This document shows, piece after piece, positions 1 to 12,091 of a stretch of 64,000 nucleotides of DNA. The notes beneath the pieces were generated by a model that saw only the letters and a program-made list of their open reading frames with translations, had not been told where the DNA came from and ran no database searches. Origin of the DNA: Zanthoxylum bungeanum (taxonomy: Eukaryota > Streptophyta > Magnoliopsida > Sapindales > Rutaceae). The position numbers were made by a program, and so were the translations under genes. The stretch covers positions 806,001-870,000 of the forward strand of contig SKCR01010150.1 of NCBI GenBank assembly GCA_019454045.1, given 5' to 3'. Each line of letters begins with the position of its first letter. Position 1 is the first letter of the stretch.

Positions 1-1072
1 GCTTGGTTACCTAATGATTGACCAATACAACCAAAAAGAATGACATAAAATTCAGACCTACTAATAAGCAGGCATGCACTGGAAAGCTACATTGACTAGA
101 AACTCCGGCCTGCCCTCTGGCTTCTCTCAACAAGTAAATAGGGTTAGATTGGGGTTGGTGTTAGAGAAGTCTTTGTTTCACATATTCCACTTCGTTTATA
201 AATATACACATACCAGATAAAGAGTGCCAGCACAACCCTATGTATGCAAGTACTACAATATAACCAAGGTGACAAAAATTCCTAGAAGCTTACATCATAA
301 GCTTCTAAAAAGGAACCAAAAAAAGAAAACGTGGATGCTTAACAGGAAGGAAAAAAGGCATTTATAATCACGAAATTATTAACCTATTTTGAGAAAAACC
401 AAAGAATAAACTACCCTTTAATTATGATGCACCATCCCCTCAAAGGCGCTTTAGGTATGTTCTATAAAAATAAACTACATAAAACAAGTAGGAGCTGCTC
501 TTCAAGCTATATGACTCCTTCCCCTAGAAAAAAGCAACACAAACTACTCAGATTGAGGCATCACCCAATACAGCCCAACAGAGAAAAATGAAAGCAGCAT
601 AGCTCCTGTATCACCAAATGATGGAAAAGCAATTGATTTACTTTCTTTTCATCCCATCTTTTTGAATCAACCACTTACCTTAAGTGAGAAATTCATTAAG
701 GAACAATGGCCAACCAAACAATACAGAAAGTCTTAAAGTCGGGTGCAAACGTGATGAGAATAAACACTTTTAACAGGATTACAAACACAGCTTCTGAACA
801 TGAATCTGAATCTGAACTCTCAAGGGCATAATATATTTACCTTGCTATAAATGCACATATTAAAAAGTCTAAATAATAGATTATGTATGTTAGCCAGCAA
901 GCAGAAAATGTCCAAATTCATATTTTATGTCAACAAGGAAAATGTTAGAATAAAGTTGAGTATCATAAAATATTATTATGTTGTATCCATCCTTTCCTTG
1001 TTATAAAAACTCACAACATCACAAGAATGAGGTTATGCATGTCTAGCAATAAATTGTGATGCTTCGGGCATA
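1..1072. other. Non-coding DNA downstream of the TBC gene
   Basis: No convincing coding exon was found on either strand. It lies 3' of the minus-strand TBC gene and may hold its 3' UTR and possibly one more exon: homologues usually continue a little beyond the conserved AYSIK segment, and donor-like GTAAGT (minus strand, near 680) and GTAAAT (near 838) sites are present. No repeat was recognised. Confidence 0.4.
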
Positions 1073-3497
1073 TCAGAATTGGCACAAATAGGAGGAGGAG
1101 AGAGAGAAGACCTTGATTGAGTAAGCAACAGGTAATAGCTTATCCGGGTCCATCGCATCCTCAGGGAAATTGCGGAGAGCATGTATGAGTTTCTCAAAGG
1201 GTAATTTTATCTGAATAATAAGACAAATACCATGTGTAAGCAAAATATACTGTTGCTCAGATCTCACACCGAGTTTAGGTCCTGAGATACTCACCAAGTC
1301 ATCATGGCAATATTTCAACAGGGCTAAGCCAACTTTAAAAACAATCTTAACACCCTGTAAAAAAGAATTTATATATGTGCTTGACAGCTTGAGTAACAAC
1401 TTTTAGACCAACAGAATGAAGCATCAAAAGAAACTAAAAAACCACATCAGATTACCGTTCACTAACCTCAAAGAGAAAGACATCCCATATTCGAAGAGCC
1501 AAATGGAAAGGGAAAGAGTATGAGAAAACAGTTATGAACCACTGACTTGCATACATGCTAGGATTTATCATTTCTTTAGTAAAATTCTCTCCCAGCTTGG
1601 GCAAGTGCTCCTTCACTAAGGAATCAAACTGAAACAAGTACTGCTGTACAAGAGGTAGGCCTACCTATTCCATGAGTAAAACAATAACAGTTTACAGGGA
1701 GGAAAAAAAGGTCAATCTGAAGCTGTGACATAATAATAAACCATAAAAAGGTCAACTGCAGCGGTTCCTCTACAGGTAGCTCTCAATGAAGTTAAAAAGG
1801 AAGGGAAAAAATGAGAGAGAAGCGAACTCCAGATAGAAAAGTATGATCAGGACAGAGATAACAAGATCACAGATCCATGCCTTGATGGAGTTCAAAGTAC
1901 CAGCGGCAATACAAAGGCAGTGAATGCTTTACAGTAAGGCTCAGGAATCAGGATCTTCAAGATATCTCAACTTGCACTACTTTCTAATGTAGCAAGGGGA
2001 AGGTTCAGATCTTAAACCTTATAAGAAACTTTAAAACTGTCAAGAAATTCTTGGAAAAAAAATGAATTACCTGATACAATCCTTCCATTGGAGCATGGAC
2101 AGCTCCTTTCAGTAATGCAACCATTAACCAAAATACGTCCTCTTCACTCATGTAAAGAAGCAAAAGTCCAGCTAGAAAACCCATTCCCTGCATTCCCAGC
2201 ATTTCCATGATCAATCAGTATCTTAAACAAAGCAAACACATGAGTCATTAAATGCACGAGTCTCCAACCTGAACATATCCGACATCTCTGTCATATACAG
2301 AATATGCCTTCAAAACATTGTAGAGGGATCTTTGACCAGGTCCGTGTCTCTGCTGGAAGAAAACGTGAGAAGGGAAGGTACGAGAAATATCCCGAATTAT
2401 ATCCAGTTCTGAAGCTGATGTTTCATATATTAACAGTTGCTGCAAGAGGAATTTTTTTTATCAACATTGATTAGATTATATGCGGTTGCCCATGTAGGAG
2501 GTACAAAGGAAAAAGAAAACAACGGTTTACTAGTCGCTAGGTCCATGAAACAAAAACAGAATAGTTTCCACTACCAAATTGACTTAGTCAGCCAAAGTTT
2601 CAGGCAGCTATACACCCATTACAAACAAAACTAAGCTTTTCTTAGGATGAAAACCAAGTTGATGTTAAATACGTTCAATAATATTCCATTTGCCTATCCA
2701 CCGGGATGTTAATGAACAGGATAGATAGATGGAATAGAAGAATGAAAAAAGAAAGTAATAGAGGGGGGAAAAAGGATGGTAATATTTAGGGAAGCTGAAA
2801 GTAAGAGCATCAATGTTACTTCAAAATTGTGAAGGGAGAATAAGAAGGAAGGTCAAGTTCCAAAAAAGATAAGTTTCTCTTTCTCCACAATCACTATAAA
2901 GTTGAAAATGAACTCATAGACATAAAGATAAGGTAAGCAAACGCCATATCATCATCTAGTGAAAAGTAAGGACAATCTTGAAGGCAACATATCAAGATAA
3001 AGAAAGAAAAGGAGCACCTCATAAACTCCAGGGTTCATGAGCAACAGATCCCGACTTCCTGAGATCAACTGCCAAACCAGACCCCTTAAACAATCAGGAA
3101 TTCCTTTCCTGATACGCCTTTTAACCACATGAGGTTTTCTTCTGACATAATGCTTCCAATCACTCCCTCCCACCCCAATCATCTTTCTCCATTTTGTAAT
3201 CCTTCTTTCCTCCCTGAAAAAATATTGATATTCATTACAAATCATCACAATTATGTTCATACTTCATCAGCATTAAATAAAAAAAGATTGGCAGTCCATT
3301 CAGGATCATCCCAACCAAAAACAAATTCCGAACATTACTAAAGAGAAAGTATACCTATCAAAATGAAAGGCTGATCTGCTCTTGATTGCACCTTCAGGAG
3401 GATTACCGTGTTCTTGCTTTACAAAACCAAATCTGTCCACTGGTCTCGGTGAAGGAACGGGCCCAGGTTCACAGTCATCTATTCTTCTCCTTTCCAT
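1073..3497 (-). CDS. TBC domain Rab GTPase-activating protein
   Basis: Predicted Rab-GAP that would speed GTP hydrolysis by a Rab GTPase in vesicle traffic. Exons on the minus strand: 3497-3355, 3213-3018, 2439-2269, 2187-2071, 1664-1467, 1354-1295, 1210-1112; all phases close and give 328 residues. The TBC domain fills most of the protein. It opens with the RKGIPDCLRGLVWQ block, carries the arginine-finger motif IxxDxxR (I127-R133, IIRDISR), and has the glutamine finger in YVQGMGF split across an intron (Q170/G171). It is of the plant gyp1-like type (At3g02460 family, from memory). The C-terminus is uncertain: reading through the last exon gives a 12-residue tail and a stop at 1073, while a donor at 1111 would lead to a further exon nearer the window edge. 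There is a probable 5' UTR intron upstream of 3497. Confidence 0.88.
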
Positions 3498-4946
3498 TCC
3501 ACCTCTCTAACAAGCTATAGCATCCCAAAAGGAAAACAATGTAACTTCCGTTTACTTAACATGTTGACCTACTAACCAATGTTGGATCAAATACATACAC
3601 GAGCAATATCAGAAAGGGAAGAAATAAAATAAAATGATATTTTCTGTGAAATCATGCAACAGCCAATCTTAAATATCACACATTGGCTAGTGCACACGTC
3701 AATTAATAAATGCTCTTAATTACACAACTTGGCCGAAATGGTGAAAACATCCCATTAGGAAAACCAAACAAGCAGATCAGTAACAATTCATTTCATCAGC
3801 CAATGAAACTTAAAACCCAGTGACGTTGTAGAAATATATTGTTATAATTACAATAAAATACTTGTAAATTCAATGGCCCTAATTCAAGAAACAGAAAACA
3901 GCAATAGATACCAATATCCAAAAGGGATGGTGCTGAAATTATGCAATCACAAGACGACACAGAATATTTTTCAGCAAAAGTAACCACCTTTAAGCAACTT
4001 TCTTCCAAGCCAAGCTCATCATTGGAACACAAACAAAAAACTATTTACTAATGAAAAAATTAGCTACAAAATCTAAACAACTTGTTGCAGTCTAATCATA
4101 TAAATAATAACCTAAAACAAAGAAAGAGGAACGCCATGAAACGTGCAAATGAGGAGAGGGGAAAAAAATTAAAACCCACCAATTATTTGCTGAATATCAA
4201 ATGGATCGTTTCTTAATTATGAATTTGACAATGAATTATCACATTAAATCAATAATCCATGTGTAAAAAACAGTTTTTTAGAGGAATAAACAAGAAAACG
4301 AACCTGGGTTTTTGGATTTATGAGTATATGATGATGGGCCTCTTTCCTATTGATCAAAATATATTTGTTCTCTCCTTAATTTTTGTAGGAAAAAAATGAA
4401 TCTAAAGAATGGTAGCTCTTGAATAACTACAAACCAATAGGAGGGCTAAGCGTGTTCATCTTCGAAAAGCGCATGATGAATTCATCTGCATTGATCGGTT
4501 GTTGTTGTAATTAAAAGTGTCATTTTCTCGAGAAAATGTAAATTGTGCGTGTTACGAAAATAAATACAAATACGACGTCGCTTTATCTGTTCCTTATTTG
4601 TTCGGGTAACCAAAAGAAGTACGACGGATTACGTGGCATTTCTTGACCCGCAAAGAAAACGCTCTCTAAAATTAACATTGAGTTGGGATTAAATATTTGG
4701 ACATTTATAGAATATATTTTTTAGTCACATTTTAATGATATTCATATTTTCAATATTTATATATTTTGGAAAAATGTTATAATATATATTTGTTTAAAAT
4801 AATAATATTATTAAAAAAATGTCTCTCTATAATTATTGTAAATATTTTCTAAATTGTTGACAAATGCAACCAACCAAAATTTTGAACTTTAATATGATAA
4901 ATTAATTGGTTATATTTCTTTTGTTGGTAATTTGTTTGGAAACAGT
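3498..4946. other. 5' leader and upstream region of the TBC gene
   Basis: No protein-coding exon is visible. The stretch should contain the TBC gene's leader (minus strand) and promoter; an untranslated leader intron between about 3510 and 4310 is possible but cannot be fixed. A palindromic ACGACGTCG-type (CRE/G-box-like) core lies at about 4572. From about 4680 the DNA becomes AT-rich up to the LTR element boundary. Confidence 0.4.
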
Positions 4947-6415
4947 TGTTGACGGCTGATTTTGGTCTCAGGGCAATATTGGAATATTACTCCCGAGATA
5001 ATCCTCTCTCAATAGTGAATTTGTTCGGTTATGGGTGAACCAAAAGCAAACTTAGCAAAAGACAGATAAATACGTCAATCGACAAAGAGATTTAACGTGG
5101 TTCGGCGGATCAGATCCAACCTATGTCCACGGGCACAAATCGAACGATGCTTTTATTACTGAGATATGCTTCTCTGATATCTCTTTTGTGTTTACAAGTC
5201 TTATGGTAATGATTCTGATATTCATTTCACTTACTTACACTTTCTCCTTTTATTTATAATAGTGAATAAATCATATTCATTTTCCCATAAGGATTCCTAG
5301 TTAAAAACTACATTCACTTCCCATATCTTATTAGGATACTGACTCATCAACCTTTCCCCATGAAAGTAAGATAACTTATCTCCTTACCCCATAATAATAA
5401 GATAACTTATCTCCTTACCCCATAAGAATAGGATAACTTATCATCTGGAGCATATCTCGCTATCTGGTCGGTCTTTATGAGGTCGGTCACAATGGTCATC
5501 TGAACTGAGAATGCTGCTATCGATCTGATAATGCCCGGTCATCCGATCTTAAGTGGTCGGTTTACTGATCGTAAAGTGTTCGGCCCCTCAATCATGTGGT
5601 CGGGTTGGTATTAATGATCAATTACCTTTTTACCTCTGCCGTACTGCTTAAATATCATAGGACCTGAAAATACCATCAACATCAATAGTGAATTTGTTCG
5701 GATATGGGGGAACCAAAAGCAAACTTAGCAAAAGACAGATAAATACACCAATCAACAAGGAGATTTAACGTGGTTCGGCGGATCAGATCTAGCCTACGTC
5801 CACGGGCACAGAACAGAGGATCTTTTTATTACTGAGATATGCTTCTCTTATATCTTTTGTGTTTACAAGTCTGATGATAATGATATTGATCTTCCATCCC
5901 TCTTACTTACACTTTCCCATTCTATTTATAATAGTGAAGAAATCAGATTCATTTTCCCATAAGGATTTCTAGTTGAAAACTACATTCACTTCCAATATCA
6001 TATTAGGATACTGACTCATCAACATTTCCCCATAAAAGTATGATAACTTATCTTCTTACCCCATAAGAATAGGATAATTTATTTCCTTACCCCTTAAGAA
6101 TAGGATAACTTATCTCTTTATCCCATAAGAATAGGATAACTTATCATCTGGAGCATATCTCGCTATCTGGTCGGTTTCTATGAGGTCGGTCATAATGGTC
6201 CTCTGAACTGAGAATGCTGATATCGATCTGATAATGTCCGGTCATCCGATCTTAAGTGGTCGGTCACTGATCACCAAGTGCTCGGCCCCTTACCGTTGGC
6301 GTATGCAACATCGAATGGTCGGGTCGGCATTAGTGGTCTCGATCAAGAATGGAGTTACATTTTTACCTCGGACGTACTGTTTAAATATCATAGTGCTTAA
6401 AAAACACCATCAACA
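4947..6415 (-). repeat. 3' LTR, a dimer of two LTR units
   Basis: Unit A (4947-5681) is complete, from TGTTGACGG to TACCATCAACA. It is followed directly by unit B (5682-6415), which lacks the first ~70 bases and starts within TCAATAGTGAATTTG, ending CACCATCAACA. A and B share the same sequence plan but differ at their inner ends (GACCTGAAAATACC versus TAGTGCTTAAAAAACACC). The same A-B order and junction occur in the other LTR. Confidence 0.85.
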
Positions 6416-6639
6416 TATATCATCTAGTTCTCGGTAACAACGAGTTTGCGCGTTGATGCCGGGAACTATAAAAAAAAGATGGTGTGCCGATGAATCTGCC
6501 GGTGGTCACTCCAGGAACCGCAGAGAATAATGCATTGGCTGCAAATATGGTCCTTCCTACCACCTTCATGTGCTCAGTCAACGAGGATCCCGATATCTAC
6601 CCATGGAGAAAATGCTTTGCCATTATGCTGATGACGATC

Positions 6640-7370
6640 GACTCGGTAGGACGTAACTCGACCCCGAGCTGAGAAGAACATTTGGCTCTGGGGGAATGTC
6701 CCCTCCCCATACCAATAGAGGCCGACCATGAGGGAGATGCTCTGATCCCATGTCGATGATAAGTCTCTCGGTGGGACGTATCTCGACCCCGAGCTGAAGA
6801 AAGACTTGGCTCTGGGGGAATATTACATCCCCAGTCCAAAAGACATACTCGGTGGGACGTAACCCGACCCCGAGCTGAGAAAAACACTTGGCACTGGAGG
6901 AAATGTTACGTCCCCAGTCCAAAGAAACCGACTCGGCGGGACGTAACCCGACCCCGTGCTGAAAGAAAGACTTGGCTCTAGGGGAATGTTACATCCCCAA
7001 TCCAAAGAAACCGACTCGGTGGGACGTAACCCGACCCCGAGCTGGAGAATATTACATCCCCAGTCCAAAGAAGCCGACTCGGTGGGACGTAACCCGACCC
7101 CGAGCTGAAAGAAAGACTTGGCTCTGGGGGAATGTTACATCCTCAGTCCAAAGAAACCGACTCGGTGGGACGTAACCCGACCCCGAGCTGAAAGAAAGAC
7201 TTGGCTCTGGGGGAATGTTACATCCCCAGTCCAAATAAGCCGACTCTGTGGGACGTAACCCGACCCCGAGCTGAAAGAAAGACTTGGCTTGGGGGAATAT
7301 TACATCCACATTCCAAAAGACAAACTCGGTGGGACGTAACCCGACCCCGAGCTGAGAGAAACCATAATGG
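6640..7370. repeat. Tandem array of ~83-bp units with GGGGA...TCCCC inverted repeats
   Basis: About nine degenerate copies of a unit with two conserved blocks: CTCGGTGGGACGTAACCCGA, then CCCCGAGCTGA, and GGGGGAATGTTACATCCCC, whose GGGGA and TCCCC arms can pair around ATGTTACA. Closely related units fill the array at 57.6-59.0 kb in the larger element. Open frames across it arise from the repeat and are not genes. Confidence 0.85.
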
Positions 7371-7499
7371 CCTCCTCGGCGGAGCAAAATCCAGCCCCGA
7401 GCCAAATAACCAAGTGGCATCGGCGGATCGAAATCCAGTCTCGAGCTGAATAAACAAGTGGCATCGGCGGAACGAAATCCAGCCCCGAGCCGAAATGAA

Positions 7500-7812
7500 A
7501 CATCGGTCTCGGCGGTACAAGAGCAGACCCGAGTCGGAAAGAAACATCGGTCTCGGCGGTATAAGAGCAGACCCGAGCCGAAAAGAAACATTTGTCTCAA
7601 CGGTACAAGAGCAGACCCGGGCCGGAAAGAAACATCAGTCTCGGCGGTACAAGAGCAGACCCGAGCCGGAAAGAAACATCGGTCTCGGTGGTACAAGAGC
7701 ATACCCGGGCCAGAAAGAAACATCGGTCTCAGCGGTACAAGAGTAGACCCGAGCCGTAAAACATATATCAACAAAACGGACTCGGCGGTACAATAGCAGA
7801 CCCGATCCGTTA
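7500..7812. repeat. Second tandem array, ~45-bp units
   Basis: About seven copies of a GC-rich unit containing GGTCTCGGCGGTACAAGAG and CAGACCCGAGCCGGAAAGAA. It directly follows the 83-bp array, with a short transition (7370-7500) of related CGGCGGAnCGAAATCCAGCC units. No such array was seen in the larger element, so it is private to this copy or its subfamily. Confidence 0.8.
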
Positions 7813-7982
7813 AACAAATATCAAAACCATTGTGTGGGCCATCACAAACAAGCATAATCAAATGTGAGTCTAAAACAGAAGAGGTCTTACTCACATTTTT
7901 GGGATTTTTTGCCTTCTGCTTTTTCCCTTATTCTCCGACTGGCTCCGGCTTTAAGCCCCTCATTATTCGTCTCTTACATCCT

Positions 7983-8114
7983 CTACAGTTTGTCCATCAT
8001 AGATTTTAGAAGGATTTGATTTTCCTTCCTATCTTTCCTTATATTTTCCTCCATCTTATCCATCCAATCTGTTGTTGAACTCCCTGACGACCGGTGATTT
8101 CCATCTTCTGCCAT
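7983..8114 (-). pseudogene. gag N-terminal remnant
   Basis: A 43-codon frame begins MAEDGNH and ends in ...SMMDKL, then stops. The larger element's gag opens the same way (MAEDGNHQ..., with a DWM-x3-ME segment and MMDRL), so this is the cognate start of gag cut short and joined to repeat arrays. The capsid core and zinc knuckle are absent. It sits just inside the primer-binding site, where gag is expected. Confidence 0.75.
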
Positions 8115-8149
8115 CGTCTTACCACGCGAGCTGCTTTTTGTTGGAGCTC

Positions 8150-8167
8150 CCCACAGACGGCGCCAAC
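8150..8167 (-). other. Primer-binding site, element 1
   Basis: The minus-strand reading just inside the LTR is GTTGGCGCCGTCTGTGG. TGGCGCCGT matches the PBS start of plant gypsy elements usually assigned to tRNA-Asp; the rest departs from that tRNA, so primer identity is uncertain. It fixes the element's orientation as minus. Confidence 0.65.
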
Positions 8168-9709
8168 TGTTGACGGCCATGGCAATATTGGAATATTACT
8201 CCCGAGATAAGCCTCTCTCAATAGTGAATTTATTCGGTTATGGGGGAACCAAAAGCAAACTTAGGAAAAGACAGATAAATACGCCAATCGACAAATAGAT
8301 TTAACGTGGTTCGGCGGATCAGATCCAACCTACGTCTACGGGCACAAATCGAACGATGCTTTTATTACTGAGATATGCTTCTCTGATATCTCTTTTGTGT
8401 TTACAAGTCTGATGGTAATGATTCTGATATTCGTCCCACTTACTTACACTTTCCCTTTTTTTTTAATAGTGAATAAATCAGATTCATTTTTCCCATAAGG
8501 ATTCATAGTTAAAAACTACATTCACTTCCCATATCCTATTAGGATACTGACTCATCAACCTTTCCCCATGAAAGTATGATAACTTATCTCATTACCCCAT
8601 AAGAATAGGATAACTTATCTTATTACCCCATAAGAATATGATAACTTATCTCCTTACCCCATAAGAATAAGATAACTTACCTATTTATCCGATAAGAATA
8701 TGATAACTTATCATCTGTAGCATATCTCGTTATCTGGTCGGTCTTTATGAGGTCGGTCACAATGGTCCTCTGAACTGAGAATGCTGTTATCGATCTGATA
8801 ATGCCCGGTCATCCGATCTTAAGTGGTCGGTTTACCGATCGTAAAGTGCTTGGTCTCTCACTCATGTGGTCGGGTCGATATTAATGATCCTGACCAATAA
8901 GAGAATTATCTTTTTACCCATGTCGTACTGCTTAAATATCATAGGACCTGAAAATACCATCAACATCAATAGTGAATTTGTTCGGTTATGGGGGAACCAA
9001 AAACAAACTTAGCAAAAGACAGATAAATACACCAATCAACAAGGAGATTTAACGTGGTTCGGCGGATCAGATCCAGCCTACGTCCACGGGCACAGAACGG
9101 ACGATCTTTTTATTACTGAGATATGCTTATCTGATATCTCTTGTGTTTACAAGTCTGACGATAATGATATTGATCCTTCATCCCTCTTACTTACACTTCC
9201 CCATTCTATTTATAATAGTGAAGAAATCATATTCATTTTCCCATGAGTATTCCTAGTTGAAAACTACATTCACTTCTCATATCCTATTAGGATACTGACT
9301 CATCAACCTTTCTCCATGAAAGTATGATAACTTATCTCCTTACCCATAAGAATGTGATAACTTATCTCCTTACCCATAAGAATATGATAAATTATCTATT
9401 TATCCCATAAGAATATGATAACTTCCTATAAGAATATGATAACTTATCATCTAGAGCATATATCGCTATCTGGTCGGTCTCTATGAGGTCGGTCACAATG
9501 GTCCTCTGAACTGAGAATGCTGATATCGATCTGATAATGCCGGTCATCCGATCTTAAGTGGTCGGTCACTGATCACCAAGTGTTCGGCCCCTTACCGTTG
9601 GCGTATGCAACATCGAATGGTCGGGTCGGCATTAGTGGTCTCGATCAATAAGGGAGTTACCATTTTACCTCTGACGTACTGTTTAAATATCATAGTGATT
9701 AAAAAACAC
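8168..9709 (-). repeat. 5' LTR, a dimer of two LTR units (outer end truncated)
   Basis: Unit C (8168-8965) matches unit A in its inner end (GACCTGAAAATACCATCAACA junction). Unit D (8966-9709) matches unit B, including its start in TCAATAGTGAATTTG and its tail TAGTG-TTAAAAAACAC. D ends 8 bases before the expected terminus. C lacks about 15 bases after TGTTGACGG relative to A. Confidence 0.85.
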
Positions 9710-9829
9710 GTATTAAAATTTCCCACTCCAATTTGAGAGAAATGAAGTGTTATTATGTGTGGGAAATACAGCAAAACTCGAAAACCTCCTGCAACAGTAA
9801 ACAATCATTACAAAAGAACTAGAATAATA

Positions 9830-11366
9830 TCTCAATTATTTAAATTGTAAAATTAAAATATTCTAAAATTAATTATATTATTAAAAAAATAAAATTATAA
9901 ACATATAGTAAATAAAAACATAATCTCCTATTAAAATAAGAAACTTATTAATTTAATACGTGTCACCTAAAATTTATAATTATTTTATATTATTAACTTT
10001 TAAAATTAAAATATTTCTAAAAATATTTTTATTTTAAAATTATAAAATTAAAATATGAAACTTATTGCGATATAAAAATATAATCTCCTATTTATTATTA
10101 ACTTATAATATTACAATAGGTTTATAAATTTTTATTATTAAATTGTATAATGAAAACATGAAACCAATTACAGTATAAATATATAATATCTGAATAAACA
10201 AGAAACATATTAATTTAATATAATTAATTAATAATTAATAAGAAATCTATTATAAAATAAAAATATAAGTTCTTATTAAAATAATAAAGTTATTAATTTA
10301 ATATGTTTCACCTAATCGTTATAAGTAATCTTGTATTATTAAATTATAAAATCAAAATATCTATAAATTTTATTTTTTATTTTAAAATTATAAAATTAAA
10401 ATAAGAAGCCTATTACAATTCAAAAATAAAATCTCATATTTATTATTAAATTATAAAATTAAAATATATATAATTTTGTTATTATTAAACGATAAAATTA
10501 AAATAAGAAATCTATTAAAATATAAAACATAATATCCTATTAAAATAATAAATATTTTTTTATTTAATTAATTAATAATGTAATTTCTTATTATTAAACT
10601 AAAAAAATAAGTCTTATTAAAAAAAATGGGATACATAATCCTTATAATTAATTTTTGTATTCCTATTATAATAAAAGATATATTGTAATCTATTTTTTTA
10701 TAAAATTAAAATACATATGTGATACCTAATATGTACAAATGATTTTTTATTAGTGATTTTTTAAAATTATAATTAAATACCTATTACAATATTAAAACAT
10801 AATCTCCTATTAAAATACAAGACATAAATAGCAGTCGTCGATAAAAAATATCTAGATTTTTTAATTTTGAGCTCTATTGTTGTTTTTTATTTTACTTTGA
10901 ATTATTTCTATAAGTTTTTTTATTGATTTTTTATTATTATTTATTGTGTTTCATGAGGTAAACTCTGATTATTAACTATTGCACAATAACGATCAATATT
11001 TCAAGTTCGATAAGAAAATTTAAGCTTAAATTGAATAAATTACATTAAATTTCATTTGAATTATTCCGAAATAAAATTTAATATTTTTAAAGTTATTTAT
11101 AACTAAGGATATGTTTTCAAACGAGAGAGTAAGATATGAAAAAACTATAATGTGAATTATAAACACTGTTTGAGAATTGATAGACAAACAAATGTGACAT
11201 AAATATTAAGTGTAAATAAATCAATTGTCTCATTTAAACTATAAAATCAACTAGATTTAGATCATTTAAAAGATCAACACATAAAATTTTATTAAGATTT
11301 TTATTATGATATAAAATTATAATTAAAGATATATTTAACTCGCATAAAATGCGGGTCATATACTAA
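9830..11366 (+). mobile_element. AT-rich DNA ending in a Helitron-like 3' terminus (candidate)
   Basis: The stretch is extremely AT-rich, without open frames of note. Short phrases such as ATAATCTCCTATT and TATAAAATTAAAATA recur roughly every 90-160 bases up to about 10.8 kb. At 11338-11356 ACTCGCAT-AAA-ATGCGGGT forms an 8-bp stem (one G-T pair), followed ten bases later by CTAA at 11363-11366 and then T. A short hairpin shortly before CTRR and a T is the classic Helitron 3' end. The 5' end (expected to begin TC after an A) was not identified; 9830 is only where the AT-rich repeats begin. Confidence 0.4.
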
Positions 11367-11898
11367 TGAAAATAAAATTTGAATCATTGAGTGGTTAACC
11401 ATTTGAAACAAATTATACTTGTATATGATCATTCATGCTGCAAGTTCAAGGGAACAATTACAACTTTACAAATATTTTTTATATTAATTTTCTTGAGATA
11501 TTTTGAATATCCAAAATCAAAATTAAATTGAATCTGAAACATTAACAATGCATTTGGTAACGTTATCATTATCTGTTTTTTATTTTAAAAAACAAAAAAC
11601 AGTACAAATTACAAAAGGGTGTTTGGTTACGTACTTTATAAATACGTTTTCGAAAACAAAATACAACGTTCTTAAAATTTATTTTTAATGAAACATTATT
11701 TTTCATTTAAAAAATTTATGTTGCTACGGTGCACTCAAGAGCACTGAAAGTGAATTTACGTAACCCATTGACAACATGCCACGTGGGTATTCTACACACC
11801 TTGAGATCTTTACAACTTCCCTTAATCAACAGTCTCAAAACTTATCTTGTTTCTCCTCAACAGCAAACCAAACAGAAGATAAACAAACTCAACTCTTC

Positions 11899-11906
11899 TT
11901 ATATAG
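11899..11906 (+). promoter_or_regulatory. Probable TATA box of the FTSHI3-like gene
   Basis: TTATATAG, 186 bases before the start codon, in otherwise TC/CA-rich plant promoter sequence. The distance implies a leader of about 150 bases, unless it is spliced. Confidence 0.4.
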
Positions 11907-12091
11907 ATTTCATTTCCATAATCATCAGCTAACAGCAAGCCAGGTAATAAAATTAAACCCGCAAAAAAAAAAAAAAAGAAGTCATTTTGATAGTTCTTTC
12001 AAAACTTAAATGTTTCAATCAGTAATGAGTTTTCTTGAATGTTATTGATGTATAAACATATTACAAACATAGTTATTGGTAAAGAAGAAAG

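Larger units (their letters stand above)
4947..9709 (-). mobile_element. Non-autonomous Ty3/gypsy-type LTR retrotransposon with doubled LTRs
   Basis: On the minus strand the order is: 5' LTR (9709-8168), primer-binding site (8167-8150), a gag N-terminal remnant, two tandem-repeat arrays, then the 3' LTR (6415-4947). Plus-strand LTR units begin TGTTGACGG and end CCATCAACA, so TGTTGA/TCAACA form the short terminal inverted repeat. The LTRs hold the plant LTR signature CCCGTGGACGTAGG...GAACCACGTTAAATC when read on the minus strand. No protease, reverse transcriptase or integrase is present. The family is shared with the 9-kb element at 53.3-62.3 kb. The outer right end stops 8 bases short of the expected CATCAACA and no target duplication of the left flank ACAGT is seen, so that edge has been lost. 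Confidence 0.85.

Noticed and set aside
7500..7812. Possible CRISPR-like array (regular ~45-bp repeats)
   Set aside because: Units are contiguous with no unique spacers, in a eukaryotic retroelement.
7052..7894. A 280-codon minus-strand open frame across the element-1 arrays
   Set aside because: Repeat artefact: it crosses two different minisatellites and matches nothing recognisable.
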